DNA of 64,000 bases from Roseateles noduli (GCA_002205125.1 NIOE01000015.1:62001-126000), one strand, 5' to 3'. Counted from the stretch's first letter, positions 36,495 to 46,100 are shown. Numbers and translations: made by a program. Notes: generated by a model from the sequence alone, not told the origin.

Positions 36495-39400
36495 TCAGCC
36501 GCCGGTCAGGCGCTGCAGCCAGCTGCGCCGCGACCGCCGGTAGGCCAGACGCGCCGGCACCCGCAGACGCACCGTGGTGCCGCGAGCGTCCGAGCGGACG
36601 TCCAGCGGCGCCCGCAACCGGGCGGCCCGTTCGCGCATGCCGACCAGGCCCCAGCGGCCGCTGTGCTTGAGCGCGGCGTCGAAGCCGCGACCGTCGTCGG
36701 AGACCTGCAGCGTGAACGCCCGGGATGCGTAGACGATGTCCAGCCGCACCGTCGCGGCTTCGGCATGGCGGAAGGCGTTGTTGAGGGCCTCGGTGGCCAG
36801 GCGCTGGCATTCCTGCAGCACGATCGGATCGAGCGCCCTCGCCTCGCCCTGGACCGCGGCCTTGAAGGCGACACCCGTGTCCAGGGACCACCGTTCGCCG
36901 ATCAGGTGCAGGTCCGCGGCCAGATCGATGGACTCGTCCGCCGGTTCGCGCAGGTTCAGCACGGCGTCGCGGCCGAGCGCGGTCACCTCGTCCGCGCTGT
37001 CCAGCGCGTGCTCCATCAGCGCGCGCGCGGGCTCATGCGCCGGGATGGTCTCCATCGCGGAATGGAAACGCAGCATCAGCCCTTGCACGGCCTGCAGGAA
37101 GGTGTCGTGGAGCTCGCGCGCGATGCGCTCGCGTTCCACCATGCGTTCTTCCAGCCGCAGGCGGAGCCGGTCGTTCACCGCGCGCAGACGCATCACGGAC
37201 AGCCACCACAGCAGACCGAGTACCGCGATCACGCACAGCGCGACGAACCATGGCGTCTGGACGAAGGCCGGCGCAATCTCGACCTCGACGCTGGCGCCGT
37301 CGTCGCTCCACAGGCCGTCGTTGTTGGACGCGCTCACCTCGAATCGATAGCGCCCCGGCGCCAGGTCCCGGAAGTACACCTCGCGGTGTTGGCCGATGTC
37401 CTGCCAGCCGGCGCCCTCGCCGCGGGCATCCGCGTCTCGCGGAGCCCTGGCCTCGCCCCGCGCGCCCGCCTCCACCAGGCGATAGCGGAAGCGCACCCGC
37501 TCCGGCATCGTGAGGCTGGTCGCCGTGAAGGTGAGCTTCAGGTCGCGCGTGCGCATCGGCAACTGCGTCGGCGCCCGCGTGGAAAAGGGATAGGCCGCGC
37601 CGTCCGCGAGGATCGCCTTCAGCACCACCGTGGGCGCGACCCTGTTGTGCGGCCGCAGCGCGGGATCGATCCACACGACGCCGTTGACCGTGGCGAACCA
37701 GATCCGCCCGTTGTTGCCCACGGCCGCATCCGCCACGCCGGGCAATCCGTCCAGATGGTTGAACAGCTCGTGGCGGACCCGATGGCCCGGCCGCGCGCGA
37801 GCCAGTTGCAGTTCATCCGCCCCCACGCGGACGGCGCCCTCGACCGTGCTCAGCCAGAGGTCGCCCGCGGCCGTCGGCACGATCCCGTTGACGCCGGAGA
37901 ACGCGCCTTGCAGGCCTTCGACGGCGTGGAGCGCGGCCGGTTCCTCCAGGCGCCACAGGCCCTTCTCGCTGCCGATCCAGAGGGTACGGCCCTGCCGCTC
38001 GAACACGGATACCTCTCCGAGCGCGGGACCGCGCGAGGCGGCCCCGGCGGCGACCACGGTCGTGAGCCGGTCCCCGTCCAGCACCGTGACCAGGCCGTCG
38101 TCGTAGCCGAACCAGACCCGGCCCGCGGGATCGGTGAACAACGCGGTGACGTTGTGGCCCGGCATGTCGGTGCGTCCGCCCCACAGCGTCCACTGGTCGC
38201 CGACGACGCGGTACACGCCGACACGCAGCACGGACACCCACATCGCGCCGTGGGCGTCCTGCGTCATCGCCTCGATGCTGGAATAGGCGTAGCCGCCCGC
38301 CGCCACGACGGCCGCGCCGCGCGTCGACCGGCGCCAGCGCCCGTCGGGTCGTCGCTGCCAGATCGAATCGCCCGCGGCGACCCACAGGGTACCGGCCGGA
38401 TCGGTGTAGACGACGTCGATGCCGATGTCGAAATGCGGGTCGGTGACGAGGCGCTCTTCGATGCCGGGGTGGGCGCGGGCGATGCGCCCCGTCGAGCTCC
38501 CGATCCAGACGCCGCCATCCCCTGCCGGCGCGAGCGCGAACTCCATGGCCGCCGGCTCGAACGGCACCTTGCGCAGCGCGGGCGCGCGGATGCGCTCCAG
38601 GCCGCTGCGCGTGGCGATCCAGAGATTGCCTTCGCGGTCCTCCAGGACCCGCGTCGTGAGCCCGGCGGGCAGCGACACGGGTTCCGGCTTCTCCAGACGC
38701 GGCCTCGACGGCGAGGCGTCGACTGACCGAGGTGCCGGCGGGAAACGCCCTCCGCCGTTGGGGCCGCCGAACCACAGCTGCCCCGCGCGATCGAAGCCGC
38801 AACGGTTGTCGCCGACATCGACGGGCCGGTCCACCCATGCGGGCACGCCCGGCGTCGCCGCCGTCGATGGCGTCGATGGCGGCGTGAGCGCCAGTACCCG
38901 GGTCGCCTGACAGACCATGGCGGCCCCGTCGGGATGCAGCACCAGGCCGGAGAAGTTGCTTCCGCGGACCGTCACCGGCGACGGCTCGAAACTGCGCGCG
39001 CCGCGCTGGAGCCGGTACACATGGTCATTGCCCATGATCCACAGCGTGCGATCGCGGTCGAGCACCATCGCGTCAACGGGGTCCGCGGGCACGTTCCAGG
39101 CGGTGTTCACCGCCGTCCAGCGGCCGTTGTCGAGCCGGTACAGCCCACGGGTCGTGCCGGCCCACGGCGTGCCGTCGCCGTCCTCGGCCAGCGCGGTGAG
39201 GGAGGATCGAGGCAGGCCCTGCTCCGGACCGTAGTTGATGAGTCGTCCCTGATGCAGCCGGCTCACGCCGCCGAGATGGTGACCGATCCACAAGGCGCCG
39301 TCGGCGGTGACGTTGAGCGCATAGATGTCCTGCGACAGGAGCGGGACGCCGCCGGCGCCGGTGAAGCGCTCGAACTCGACGCCGTCGAAGCGGAACAGTC

Positions 39401-39641
39401 CGCCGGGCGAGCCGAGCCACAGGAAGCCGTCGGGCGTCTGGACCATGGCGGCGATGCCGGTCGGCACGCCCTCACGGACCGTCCACCGTGTCTGGTAGAG
39501 CTCGGCGACGCTGTAGTCCGCCGGCAGCGCCCAGGCGCCCGTGCGCGGCAGCCACGCGGCCATGACGAGGACGACCGTCTGCAGGAGCCGGGTCCAGGCC
39601 TGGCTCCGACGCCAGTCGAGTCGTGTGTGGTCTCTGGTCAC
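36495..39641 (-). CDS. sensor histidine kinase with two-component propeller and Y_Y_Y domains
   Basis: 1048 residues. A short export/anchor segment is followed by about 680 residues of beta-propeller repeats (motifs such as GFLWLGSPGGLFRFDG, GALWIGHHLGG and GRIWFATVNGVVWIDP). A Y_Y_Y domain (RYRFEVSASNNDGLWS), one membrane helix (FVALCVIAVLGLLWWLSVM) and a HisKA_3 kinase core follow. The phospho-His is in IARELHDTFLQAVQG; the ATPase has EALNNAFRHAEA and DDGRGFD. The periplasmic propeller probably senses a carbohydrate or other extracellular ligand, as in related sensors. Start GTG at 39641, with a weak ribosome-binding site. The response regulator lies convergently downstream. Confidence 0.88.
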   Translation of the reverse strand: MTRDHTRLDWRRSQAWTRLLQTVVLVMAAWLPRTGAWALPADYSVAELYQTRWTVREGVPTGIAAMVQTPDGFLWLGSPGGLFRFDGVEFERFTGAGGVPLLSQDIYALNVTADGALWIGHHLGGVSRLHQGRLINYGPEQGLPRSSLTALAEDGDGTPWAGTTRGLYRLDNGRWTAVNTAWNVPADPVDAMVLDRDRTLWIMGNDHVYRLQRGARSFEPSPVTVRGSNFSGLVLHPDGAAMVCQATRVLALTPPSTPSTAATPGVPAWVDRPVDVGDNRCGFDRAGQLWFGGPNGGGRFPPAPRSVDASPSRPRLEKPEPVSLPAGLTTRVLEDREGNLWIATRSGLERIRAPALRKVPFEPAAMEFALAPAGDGGVWIGSSTGRIARAHPGIEERLVTDPHFDIGIDVVYTDPAGTLWVAAGDSIWQRRPDGRWRRSTRGAAVVAAGGYAYSSIEAMTQDAHGAMWVSVLRVGVYRVVGDQWTLWGGRTDMPGHNVTALFTDPAGRVWFGYDDGLVTVLDGDRLTTVVAAGAASRGPALGEVSVFERQGRTLWIGSEKGLWRLEEPAALHAVEGLQGAFSGVNGIVPTAAGDLWLSTVEGAVRVGADELQLARARPGHRVRHELFNHLDGLPGVADAAVGNNGRIWFATVNGVVWIDPALRPHNRVAPTVVLKAILADGAAYPFSTRAPTQLPMRTRDLKLTFTATSLTMPERVRFRYRLVEAGARGEARAPRDADARGEGAGWQDIGQHREVYFRDLAPGRYRFEVSASNNDGLWSDDGASVEVEIAPAFVQTPWFVALCVIAVLGLLWWLSVMRLRAVNDRLRLRLEERMVERERIARELHDTFLQAVQGLMLRFHSAMETIPAHEPARALMEHALDSADEVTALGRDAVLNLREPADESIDLAADLHLIGERWSLDTGVAFKAAVQGEARALDPIVLQECQRLATEALNNAFRHAEAATVRLDIVYASRAFTLQVSDDGRGFDAALKHSGRWGLVGMRERAARLRAPLDVRSDARGTTVRLRVPARLAYRRSRRSWLQRLTGG

Positions 39642-39699
39642 TCGCAGGCCTGTCGAGGGCTGGCCGGTTGATGGGAAGGACGCTCAAGGAGCGCGCGGA

Positions 39700-40671
39700 T
39701 TATGGACGCGCAAGACCTGACCCCGCGGCAGATCGCTTCGTGCTCGGCGTCGTGCTCGGCTTCGTGCCCGCCGGCTTAGTACTCGCCAGCTTGGGCGCCA
39801 TCGCCCCGACGGTCTTGCGCAGGTGTTCCACCACGTGCTGCGCGCGTGCCGACAGCGGCCATTCGGCGCGATGGATCATCCACAGCGTGTCCACCACCGG
39901 CGAGCCGCAGTCGAGCACCCGGATCTCGTCCTGACGGGGGAAGGCGCGCCGCGCATGCTGCGTCAGGACCGTGAACCCGAGCCCACGCGCCACCGGCTCC
40001 AGCAGCAGGCCGATCTGGTTGCTGAAGCCGCGCACCGGCAGGTCGCGCACGCCCGGCGAGCCGGGGAAGTGGCGGCTCAGCAGCCGGTTCGCCATCGCCT
40101 GTCCGTCCGGGTGATCGATGAAGCCGATGCGACGCAGGTCATCCCATTGCGCGCATTTCTCCGCCGCGGGCAGCACGAGTTCCAGCGGTTCCTCCAGGAA
40201 GGCGCAGCTCGCGAGCCTTGCGTCGTCCGGCCGCAGCGTCACCAGGCCCAGTTCATAGCGGTTGTCGAGCACCGCCTGCAGCACGTCGGGGTCGGGCGCG
40301 AAGCGATGCCGCACCACCAGCCCGGGACGCTGCGCCTGCAGGTCCAGCAGATGCGGGTAGACGAACAGCCCGATCCCGCCCGGCGTGATCATGCCGACCT
40401 CGCCCTGGCAGGCGTCCTCGTCGGCGAGCCGGCCGCGCAGGCGCTGGTCGGCCTCGTCCAGCTCGCGCCAGTAGTCCAGCGTCGCGAGGCCCGCCGGCGT
40501 CAGTTCGATGGCCCTCGGACGGCGGATCAGCAGCGGCCCCAGCGAGGCCTCCAGATGCCGCACGTGCTGGCTGACCGCCGCCTGGGTCAGGTCCAGCGCC
40601 TCGGCAGCGCGCGTGAAGCTGCCCAGGCGCGCCAGGGTGGCGAAGCTCCGCAGCCATTGGGGATTCAACAT
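39700..40671 (-). CDS. LysR-family regulator divergent from an Old Yellow Enzyme gene
   Basis: 323 residues. Winged helix: LNPQWLRSFATLARLGSFTRAAEALDLTQAAVSQHVRHLEASLG. An effector-binding domain follows; the last 30 residues are Lys/Thr/Pro-rich. The ATG at 40671 is preferred over a TTG two codons upstream. It faces the OYE gene across about 160 bp, the usual LysR arrangement, so it probably controls that gene in response to an electrophile or related metabolite (inference). Confidence 0.87.
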   Translation of the reverse strand: MLNPQWLRSFATLARLGSFTRAAEALDLTQAAVSQHVRHLEASLGPLLIRRPRAIELTPAGLATLDYWRELDEADQRLRGRLADEDACQGEVGMITPGGIGLFVYPHLLDLQAQRPGLVVRHRFAPDPDVLQAVLDNRYELGLVTLRPDDARLASCAFLEEPLELVLPAAEKCAQWDDLRRIGFIDHPDGQAMANRLLSRHFPGSPGVRDLPVRGFSNQIGLLLEPVARGLGFTVLTQHARRAFPRQDEIRVLDCGSPVVDTLWMIHRAEWPLSARAQHVVEHLRKTVGAMAPKLASTKPAGTKPSTTPSTKRSAAGSGLARP

Positions 40672-40749
40672 AAGCAAGTCTTATCGCGGCAATAAGGCCG
40701 CATCGCTTTTCATTATGGATCCCAGTTCCTAGACTGCCGCCTCCGCAGG

Positions 40750-40825
40750 TCTTTCCTGCCCAGTCCCCTTCTTCCCCTCCCCCCTCGTCTCCCCCTACGT
40801 CTCCCCCTCTTCTCCTCCTCCCAAG
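40750..40825 (+). other. polypyrimidine leader upstream of the OYE gene
   Basis: A run of about 75 bases made almost only of C and T on the plus strand ends just before the AAGG ribosome-binding site. It would give a long unstructured CU-rich 5' leader in the mRNA. No function is known to me. Confidence 0.6.
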
Positions 40826-40831
40826 GTTTCC

Positions 40832-41935
40832 ATGTCCAGCTTGTTTTCTCCGTTCACCCTCAAGGACGTCGTGCTGCGCAACCGCATCGCCGTGCCGCCG
40901 ATGTGCCAGTACAGCGCCACCGACGGCCTGGTCAACGACTGGCACCTGACGCACTACGCCGGCCTGGCGCGCGGCGGCGCAGGGCTGGTGATCGTCGAGG
41001 CCACCGGCGTCGCGCCTGAAGGCCGCATCACGCCGGCCTGCCTGGGACTGTGGAACGACGAACAGGCGACGGGCCTGGCGCGCATCGCCGCCACGATCGC
41101 CTCCTTCGGCGCCGTCCCCGGCATCCAGATCGGCCACGCCGGCCGCAAGGCCAGCGCCCACAAGCCCTGGGAAGGCGACGACCACATCGCCGCCGGCGAC
41201 CCGCGCGGCTGGGCCACGCTGTCGCCGTCCGCCGTGCCCTACGGCAAGGGCCTGCCGCAGGTGCCCAAGGCCATGGACAAGGCCGACATCGCCCGCGTCC
41301 AGGCCGACTTCGTCGCGGCCGCCCAGCGCGCCCGCGACGCGGGCTTCCGCTGGCTGGAGCTGCACTTCGCGCACGGCTATCTGGCGCAGAGCTTCTTCTC
41401 CGTGCACGCCAACCAGCGCGACGACGAGTTCGGCGGCAGCGCCGAGAACCGCGGCCGCTTCCTGCTGGAGACGCTGCGTGCCGTGCGCAAGGTCTGGCCC
41501 GAGCACCTGCCGCTGACCGCGCGTTTCGGCGTCATCGAGTACGACGGCCGCGACGAGCAGACGCTGGCCGAGGCCATCGGCCTGACGCGCGCGATGAAGG
41601 AGGAAGGCCTGGACCTGCTGAACGTCAGCGTCGGCTTCTCGACGCCGGACGCGCAGGTGCCGTGGGGTCCCGCCTTCCTCGGCCCGATCGCGCAGCGCGT
41701 GCGCCGCGAGACCGGCCTGCCGGTCGCGTCGGCCTGGGGCTTCCACACGCCGCAGCTGGCTGAACGTGCGGTCGCCGATGGCCATCTGGATCTGGTCATG
41801 ATCGGCCGCGCGCTGCTGGCCAATCCGCACTGGCCGTACCAGGCCGCCCAGGAGTTGAAGAAGGACAAGCCGACCTGGGTGCTGCCCGCGCCGTATGCGC
41901 ACTGGCTGGAGCGCTATCAGCCCCAGCAGGGCTGA
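40832..41935 (+). CDS. Old Yellow Enzyme-type NADH:flavin oxidoreductase (XenA/YqjM class)
   Basis: 367 residues, FMN-containing TIM barrel. LFSPFTLKDVVLRNRIAVPPMCQYSA is the N-terminal FMN loop with the Cys typical of the YqjM/XenA class. Active-site HFAHGYL, substrate loop HANQRDDEFGGSAENR and FMN phosphate site VMIGRALLANPHW are present. It would reduce activated C=C bonds (enones, nitro compounds) with NAD(P)H and can serve in electrophile detoxification. Divergent from the LysR gene. Confidence 0.93.
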   Translation: MSSLFSPFTLKDVVLRNRIAVPPMCQYSATDGLVNDWHLTHYAGLARGGAGLVIVEATGVAPEGRITPACLGLWNDEQATGLARIAATIASFGAVPGIQIGHAGRKASAHKPWEGDDHIAAGDPRGWATLSPSAVPYGKGLPQVPKAMDKADIARVQADFVAAAQRARDAGFRWLELHFAHGYLAQSFFSVHANQRDDEFGGSAENRGRFLLETLRAVRKVWPEHLPLTARFGVIEYDGRDEQTLAEAIGLTRAMKEEGLDLLNVSVGFSTPDAQVPWGPAFLGPIAQRVRRETGLPVASAWGFHTPQLAERAVADGHLDLVMIGRALLANPHWPYQAAQELKKDKPTWVLPAPYAHWLERYQPQQG

Positions 41936-41969
41936 GGAACTGCGAGACCGGATCGCGCGCGGCGCTGGC

Positions 41970-43502
41970 TCAGTGCCGCGCCGCGTCCAGCGGCACGGCC
42001 GCCGTCTCCACGAAGATCGACGGCCGGAAGCCTTCGGCATAGCCGCTCGACGCCTTGCCCGAGTCCGACGCCAGCACCTCGATCGCGCGGGCGGACATCG
42101 GCTTCGCGAACAGGTAGCCCTGCAGCTCGTCGCAGCCCATCTCGACGAGCTGGTCGCGTTGCGCCGGCGTCTCCACGCCCTCCGCGACGACCTTCAGCTG
42201 CAGCACACGTGCCATCTCGATGATGGCGCGCACGATGGCCTGCGCCTCGACACTGGTCGCCACGTCGGCGACGAAGCTGCTGTCGATCTTGAGTTCCTGC
42301 GCCGGCAGCTGACGCAGCGAGGCCAGGCTCGAATAGCCGGTGCCGAAGTCGTCGATGGACACGTGCACGCCCAATGCGCCCAGCCGCTTGAACGCGCGCC
42401 CGGTCACCGTGGCGTGTTCCATCGCGACGGACTCGGTGATCTCGACGGTGAAGCGTTCGGGCCGCAGACGGTGCTTCTTGAGGCCCTTCTCCAGCCGGAC
42501 GATGAACTCGTCCGACCGCATCTGGTACCCGGACACGTTGATCGCCACGCGCATGCGCAGGCCCATCTCGCGCCAGCGTGCCGCCTGGGCAAGCGCCGTG
42601 TCGGCGACCCAGTCGCCGATCGCATCGATCACGCCGTAGCGCTCCGCGATCGGGATGAAACGCGTCGGGCTCACCATCCCCAGCGTCGGATGACGCCAGC
42701 GCAGCAGCGCCTCGACCGCGGTGACCTGCATGGTCGCCGCGTTCATCTTGGGCTGGTACACCAGCTCCAGTTCCTTGTTCTTGATCGACTCGCGCAGCTC
42801 GCGCGCCAGCGTCAGTTCCTCGCGCAGCTCTTCTTCCTGCACCGCATCGAAGAACGCGTGACCATTGCCGCCCAGGCGCTTGACCGAGCGCATCGCCGTC
42901 TGCGCGCGCCGGATCAGCCGGATCGAACTGCCGTGTTCGGGCGCCATCGCCACGCCCACCGACAGCCCCACGCGCAGCGGCGTCGCGCCGATCACCACCG
43001 GTTGGCTCAGGCTGTCCAGCACCTGCCGCACCAGCGCATCGGTCTGCGACGGCGGCAGCTCGCTCCAGAGGGCGAATTCATCCCCCGCCAGGCGGCCCAC
43101 CAGCGCCTTCTTGCCGCCGATCTGGCGCAGCCGCTCGGCGGTGCGGACCAGCAGGTGATCGCCGAACTCCTTGCCGTGTTCGTCGTTGACCAGACGGAAG
43201 CCGTCCAGGCCGATGTACATCAGGCTGCCCTGCCCGTTGCGGCGCTGGAGCGCCTCCAGTGTGACGGCGAACTCGTCCTCGAAGCGGCGCGACAGCAGCA
43301 GGCTGGTGAGGCGGTCACGCTGGCGCCGACGACCGAAGCGACCGAGAACGCTGAAGCGGCCCTGGGCCGCCATGAGCAGGGCCAGAGTCAGCGCGACGCC
43401 CAGCAGGACGCCCAGGAGAACCCACATCAGCGTCAACAAGAGCTCCGGAAGCAGGGCAGGAAGTTCGCATGCTAGGCGCTGAACGGTGTTTCGTGCGCCC
43501 AT
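41970..43502 (-). CDS. GGDEF-EAL membrane protein with a degenerate GGDEF motif
   Basis: 510 residues. One N-terminal membrane helix (LLTLMWVLLGVLLGVALTLALLM) is followed by a GGDEF domain whose motif is RLAGDEF. The loss of the first Gly makes cyclase activity doubtful. The EAL domain looks complete: VEALLRWRHP, NVSGYQM, EITES, DDFGTGYSSL, KIDSSFV, EGVET. It is therefore probably a cyclic-di-GMP phosphodiesterase with the GGDEF part possibly a GTP-sensing regulator. It could oppose signalling to PilZ proteins such as the one at 4274. Confidence 0.88.
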   Translation of the reverse strand: MGARNTVQRLACELPALLPELLLTLMWVLLGVLLGVALTLALLMAAQGRFSVLGRFGRRRQRDRLTSLLLSRRFEDEFAVTLEALQRRNGQGSLMYIGLDGFRLVNDEHGKEFGDHLLVRTAERLRQIGGKKALVGRLAGDEFALWSELPPSQTDALVRQVLDSLSQPVVIGATPLRVGLSVGVAMAPEHGSSIRLIRRAQTAMRSVKRLGGNGHAFFDAVQEEELREELTLARELRESIKNKELELVYQPKMNAATMQVTAVEALLRWRHPTLGMVSPTRFIPIAERYGVIDAIGDWVADTALAQAARWREMGLRMRVAINVSGYQMRSDEFIVRLEKGLKKHRLRPERFTVEITESVAMEHATVTGRAFKRLGALGVHVSIDDFGTGYSSLASLRQLPAQELKIDSSFVADVATSVEAQAIVRAIIEMARVLQLKVVAEGVETPAQRDQLVEMGCDELQGYLFAKPMSARAIEVLASDSGKASSGYAEGFRPSIFVETAAVPLDAARH

Positions 43503-43820
43503 AGCACCGGAATGCGGGGGCAGGTCTCACCAGCAGTTACTTGAGGTTGTGAAGAACTCGGCGCGGCCCGGGCGCTGGGCGTCAAAACGGTCCGTGTGGC
43601 GAGGCGTTCGCGCGACACCCCACCCTTAGGGGCGATAGGCAAGTGCCGGCAAGCGCCCGATAGGTGGAAACCCCATGCGCACAGCCATGTCAGCACGATG
43701 TCAGGCAGAGACAATGCGCGCTGTTTTTTTGTTTCAAAACGGCGCCTTTTCCTGTTCTCCTGGTCACGAGCCGGGAGCCGGCGCGGCAACGGGAACGAAC
43801 CCGGAAAGATCGAGCACAGC
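43503..43820. other. 318-bp divergent intergenic region before the OPT gene
   Basis: No gene is supported. It must hold the promoters of the GGDEF-EAL gene and the OPT gene. A run of seven T residues near 43725 stands out from the GC-rich surroundings. No clear operator was recognised. Confidence 0.45.
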
Positions 43821-45806
43821 ATGGCGCTACAGCATTTGACCGACGAGCAGGTGCAGACCTGGTCGCGCGCGCAGAAGGACGAGTGGTGGTTCAAGAACGT
43901 CTTTCGCGGCGACATGGCGCAGCTCTCGCTGCGCTCCGGCTTCACCGGCTTCATGCTGGGCGGCATCCTGGCGGCGACTTCGCTGTACATCGGCGGCAAG
44001 ACCGGCATCAGCGTCGGCGTGGGACTGACCTCGGTGATCCTGGCCTTCGCGATGTTCCGCATCTTCGCGACGCTGGGCTGGGCCGCGGACTACACGATCC
44101 TGGAGAACAACTGCACCCAGTCGATCGCGACGGCCGCGGGCTACGTGGTCTCGCCGCTGTTCTCGTCGCTGGCGGCCTACATGCTGGTGGTGGACCGCAT
44201 CGTGCCGTGGTGGCAGATGATCATCTGGATGGTCGTGATCGCGATCCTGGGCGTGCTGGTGGCCTTCCCGATGAAGCGGCGCTTCATCAACGAGGACCAG
44301 CTCCCCTTCCCTGAAGGCCGCGCCTGCGGCGTGGTGCTGGATTCACTGTACACGGGCGAAGGCGGCGAAGGCATCTACAAGGCCAAGCTGCTGGCCAAGG
44401 TGGCGGGCGCCGCCGCGCTGTACCAGGCGATCGTGAGCGACGGCTGGATGAAGCTGCTGCAGTTCAAGATCCTGCGCATGGACAAATGGGCCGGCATGAC
44501 CGAGCCCTGGACCTTCCACGAGCGGCTGGACCAGTACTACTACGGTCTGGCGGCCAAGGCCGAGATCTGGATCCCCAAGATCCTGGGCACTGACATCCGC
44601 GCACTGGGCCTGCGCCTGACGCTGGACGCTGCGATGCTGGGCGTCGGCGGCCTCATGGGCATCGCGGTGGCGACGAGCTGCCTGCTGGGCGCCTTCGTCA
44701 ACTTCGTGGTGCTGGCGCCGATCATGATCCAGGCCGGCGACATCGTGCAGCGCGTGGGCCCGACGGGCGCGCTGATCCCGATCTCGCGCGTGGAGATCGT
44801 CAACCAGTGGTCGATGTGGTGGGGCGTGGCGATGATGGTCGCGGGCTCGCTCACGACGCTGCTGGCCAAGCCCGACCTGTTCCTGGCGGTGTTCAAGGTC
44901 TTCAAGAAGAAGCCCGCGGGCAAGAGCGAGGGCAGCGACCTGCTCAACCACATCGAGGTGCCGCTGTGGATCTCCTACGTGGGCGTGCCGGTCTTCGGCG
45001 TGCTGGCGGCGTGGACCTCGCACGCGTTCTTCGGCGTGCCCTTCCTGATGGCGCTGATCTCGCTGCCGCTGATCTTCGTGCTGACGGTGATCTGCACGAA
45101 CTCGATGGCGCTGACCTCGTGGACGCCCACCGGCGCGCTGTCCAAGATCACGCAGTTCACGATGGGCGCGATCGACCGGTCCAACCCGGCATCCAACCTG
45201 GTGCCGGCGGGAATGACGGCGGAGATTGCGTCGAACGCGGCCAACCTGCTGAGCGACATCAAGCCGGGTTACATGCTGGGCGGCAAGCCGCGCCACCAGG
45301 CCATCGGCCACATCATCGGCGTGGTGGCGGGCGTGCTGTTCTGCGTGCCGCTGTTCTTCCTGCTGTTCGTGCCGAAGAACGCCGAAGGCGTGCGCAGCAC
45401 GGCGACCATCATCTCGGACCAGTTCTCGATGCCGGCTGCGGTGCAATGGCGCGGCGTGGCGGAGATCATCGCCAACGGGCTGCACAGCCTGCCGGCGTCG
45501 GCGCTGATCACGATGGCGATCGCGGCGGTGTGCGCGGTGGTGATCGAGGTGATCAAGATGGCGACCAAGGGCAAGTTCCCGTTGTCGTCGGTGGCGATTG
45601 GTCTGGGCGTGGTGCTGCCGCCGGAGTCGACCTTCGCGATGTGGGTGGGCGCCATGATGTTCTTCGTCATGGGCAAGCTCTACAAGACGCCGGGCACCAA
45701 GGGCTGGAAGCGCTGGGTGGACGGCTGCGAGCCGATCTGCGCGGGCCTGATCTCGGGTGCGGCGCTCATGGGCATCGGCAACGCGATCGTCAATGTGCTG
45801 ATCTGA
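43821..45806 (+). CDS. OPT-family oligopeptide transporter
   Basis: 661 residues with about 15 hydrophobic helices. It starts MALQHLTDEQVQTWSRAQKDEWW; the first helices carry TGFMLGGILAATSLYIGGKTGISVGVGL and the loop NEDQLPFPEGRACGVVLDSL (PFP-x-G region) is typical of bacterial OPT proteins. It would import peptides or metal-chelating peptides by proton symport; substrate unknown. The frame is open upstream to 43596, but the ATG at 43821 gives the family-like N-terminus. Confidence 0.9.
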   Translation: MALQHLTDEQVQTWSRAQKDEWWFKNVFRGDMAQLSLRSGFTGFMLGGILAATSLYIGGKTGISVGVGLTSVILAFAMFRIFATLGWAADYTILENNCTQSIATAAGYVVSPLFSSLAAYMLVVDRIVPWWQMIIWMVVIAILGVLVAFPMKRRFINEDQLPFPEGRACGVVLDSLYTGEGGEGIYKAKLLAKVAGAAALYQAIVSDGWMKLLQFKILRMDKWAGMTEPWTFHERLDQYYYGLAAKAEIWIPKILGTDIRALGLRLTLDAAMLGVGGLMGIAVATSCLLGAFVNFVVLAPIMIQAGDIVQRVGPTGALIPISRVEIVNQWSMWWGVAMMVAGSLTTLLAKPDLFLAVFKVFKKKPAGKSEGSDLLNHIEVPLWISYVGVPVFGVLAAWTSHAFFGVPFLMALISLPLIFVLTVICTNSMALTSWTPTGALSKITQFTMGAIDRSNPASNLVPAGMTAEIASNAANLLSDIKPGYMLGGKPRHQAIGHIIGVVAGVLFCVPLFFLLFVPKNAEGVRSTATIISDQFSMPAAVQWRGVAEIIANGLHSLPASALITMAIAAVCAVVIEVIKMATKGKFPLSSVAIGLGVVLPPESTFAMWVGAMMFFVMGKLYKTPGTKGWKRWVDGCEPICAGLISGAALMGIGNAIVNVLI

Positions 45807-45822
45807 GTTTGAGCTTATCGAC

Positions 45823-45845
45823 AGTCGATCGGACAAGGATCGACT
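45823..45845 (+). terminator. stem-loop after the OPT gene
   Basis: AGTCGATC-ggacaag-GATCGACT is a perfect 8-bp stem 16 bases after the stop. Followed closely by a second hairpin at 45862-45877 (CCGCCG-TTGA-CGGCGG). Neither has a strong T-run. Confidence 0.5.
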
Positions 45846-45894
45846 TCGAACCGTTCCACGGCCGCCGTTGACGGCGGATCGCGTGGCACAATTC

Positions 45895-45932
45895 GGGCCC
45901 TTCGGAGGCGTGGGAACGCCTTCCAAGGGCCC
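45895..45932. other. long imperfect hairpin upstream of tRNA-Arg
   Basis: GGGCCCTT pairs with AAGGGCCC and, inside, GGAGGCGT pairs with ACGCCTTCC with one bulged base, around a GGGA loop. It ends 44 bases before the tRNA and lies in the likely 5' leader of the tRNA transcript. Confidence 0.6.
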
Positions 45933-45976
45933 GACGTCGTTTCCGGACGCCGGGCAGTCAACTGACTGATTTCAGT

Positions 45977-46053
45977 CTGCCCGTAGCTCAACTGGATAGA
46001 GCAGCTGCCTTCTAAGCAGCAGGTCGGGGGTTCGAGTCCCTCCGGGCAGGCCA
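45977..46053 (+). tRNA. tRNA-Arg (anticodon TCT)
   Basis: 77 nt with encoded CCA. Acceptor CTGCCCG pairs with CGGGCAG; anticodon loop CTTCTAA between GCTGC and GCAGC gives TCT; T-loop is GTTCGAGTC. It reads AGA/AGG arginine codons. tRNA-Arg genes are common integration targets, and the sequence just downstream is unlike its neighbours. Confidence 0.97.
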
Positions 46054-46100
46054 TACGGATCAAGCGCTTGCGGTCCGCGACGTCGGTCGCCGAAGCAGCA

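Noticed and set aside
36663-38726. 687-codon plus-strand frame
   Set aside because: Antisense to the propeller kinase, low-complexity translation.
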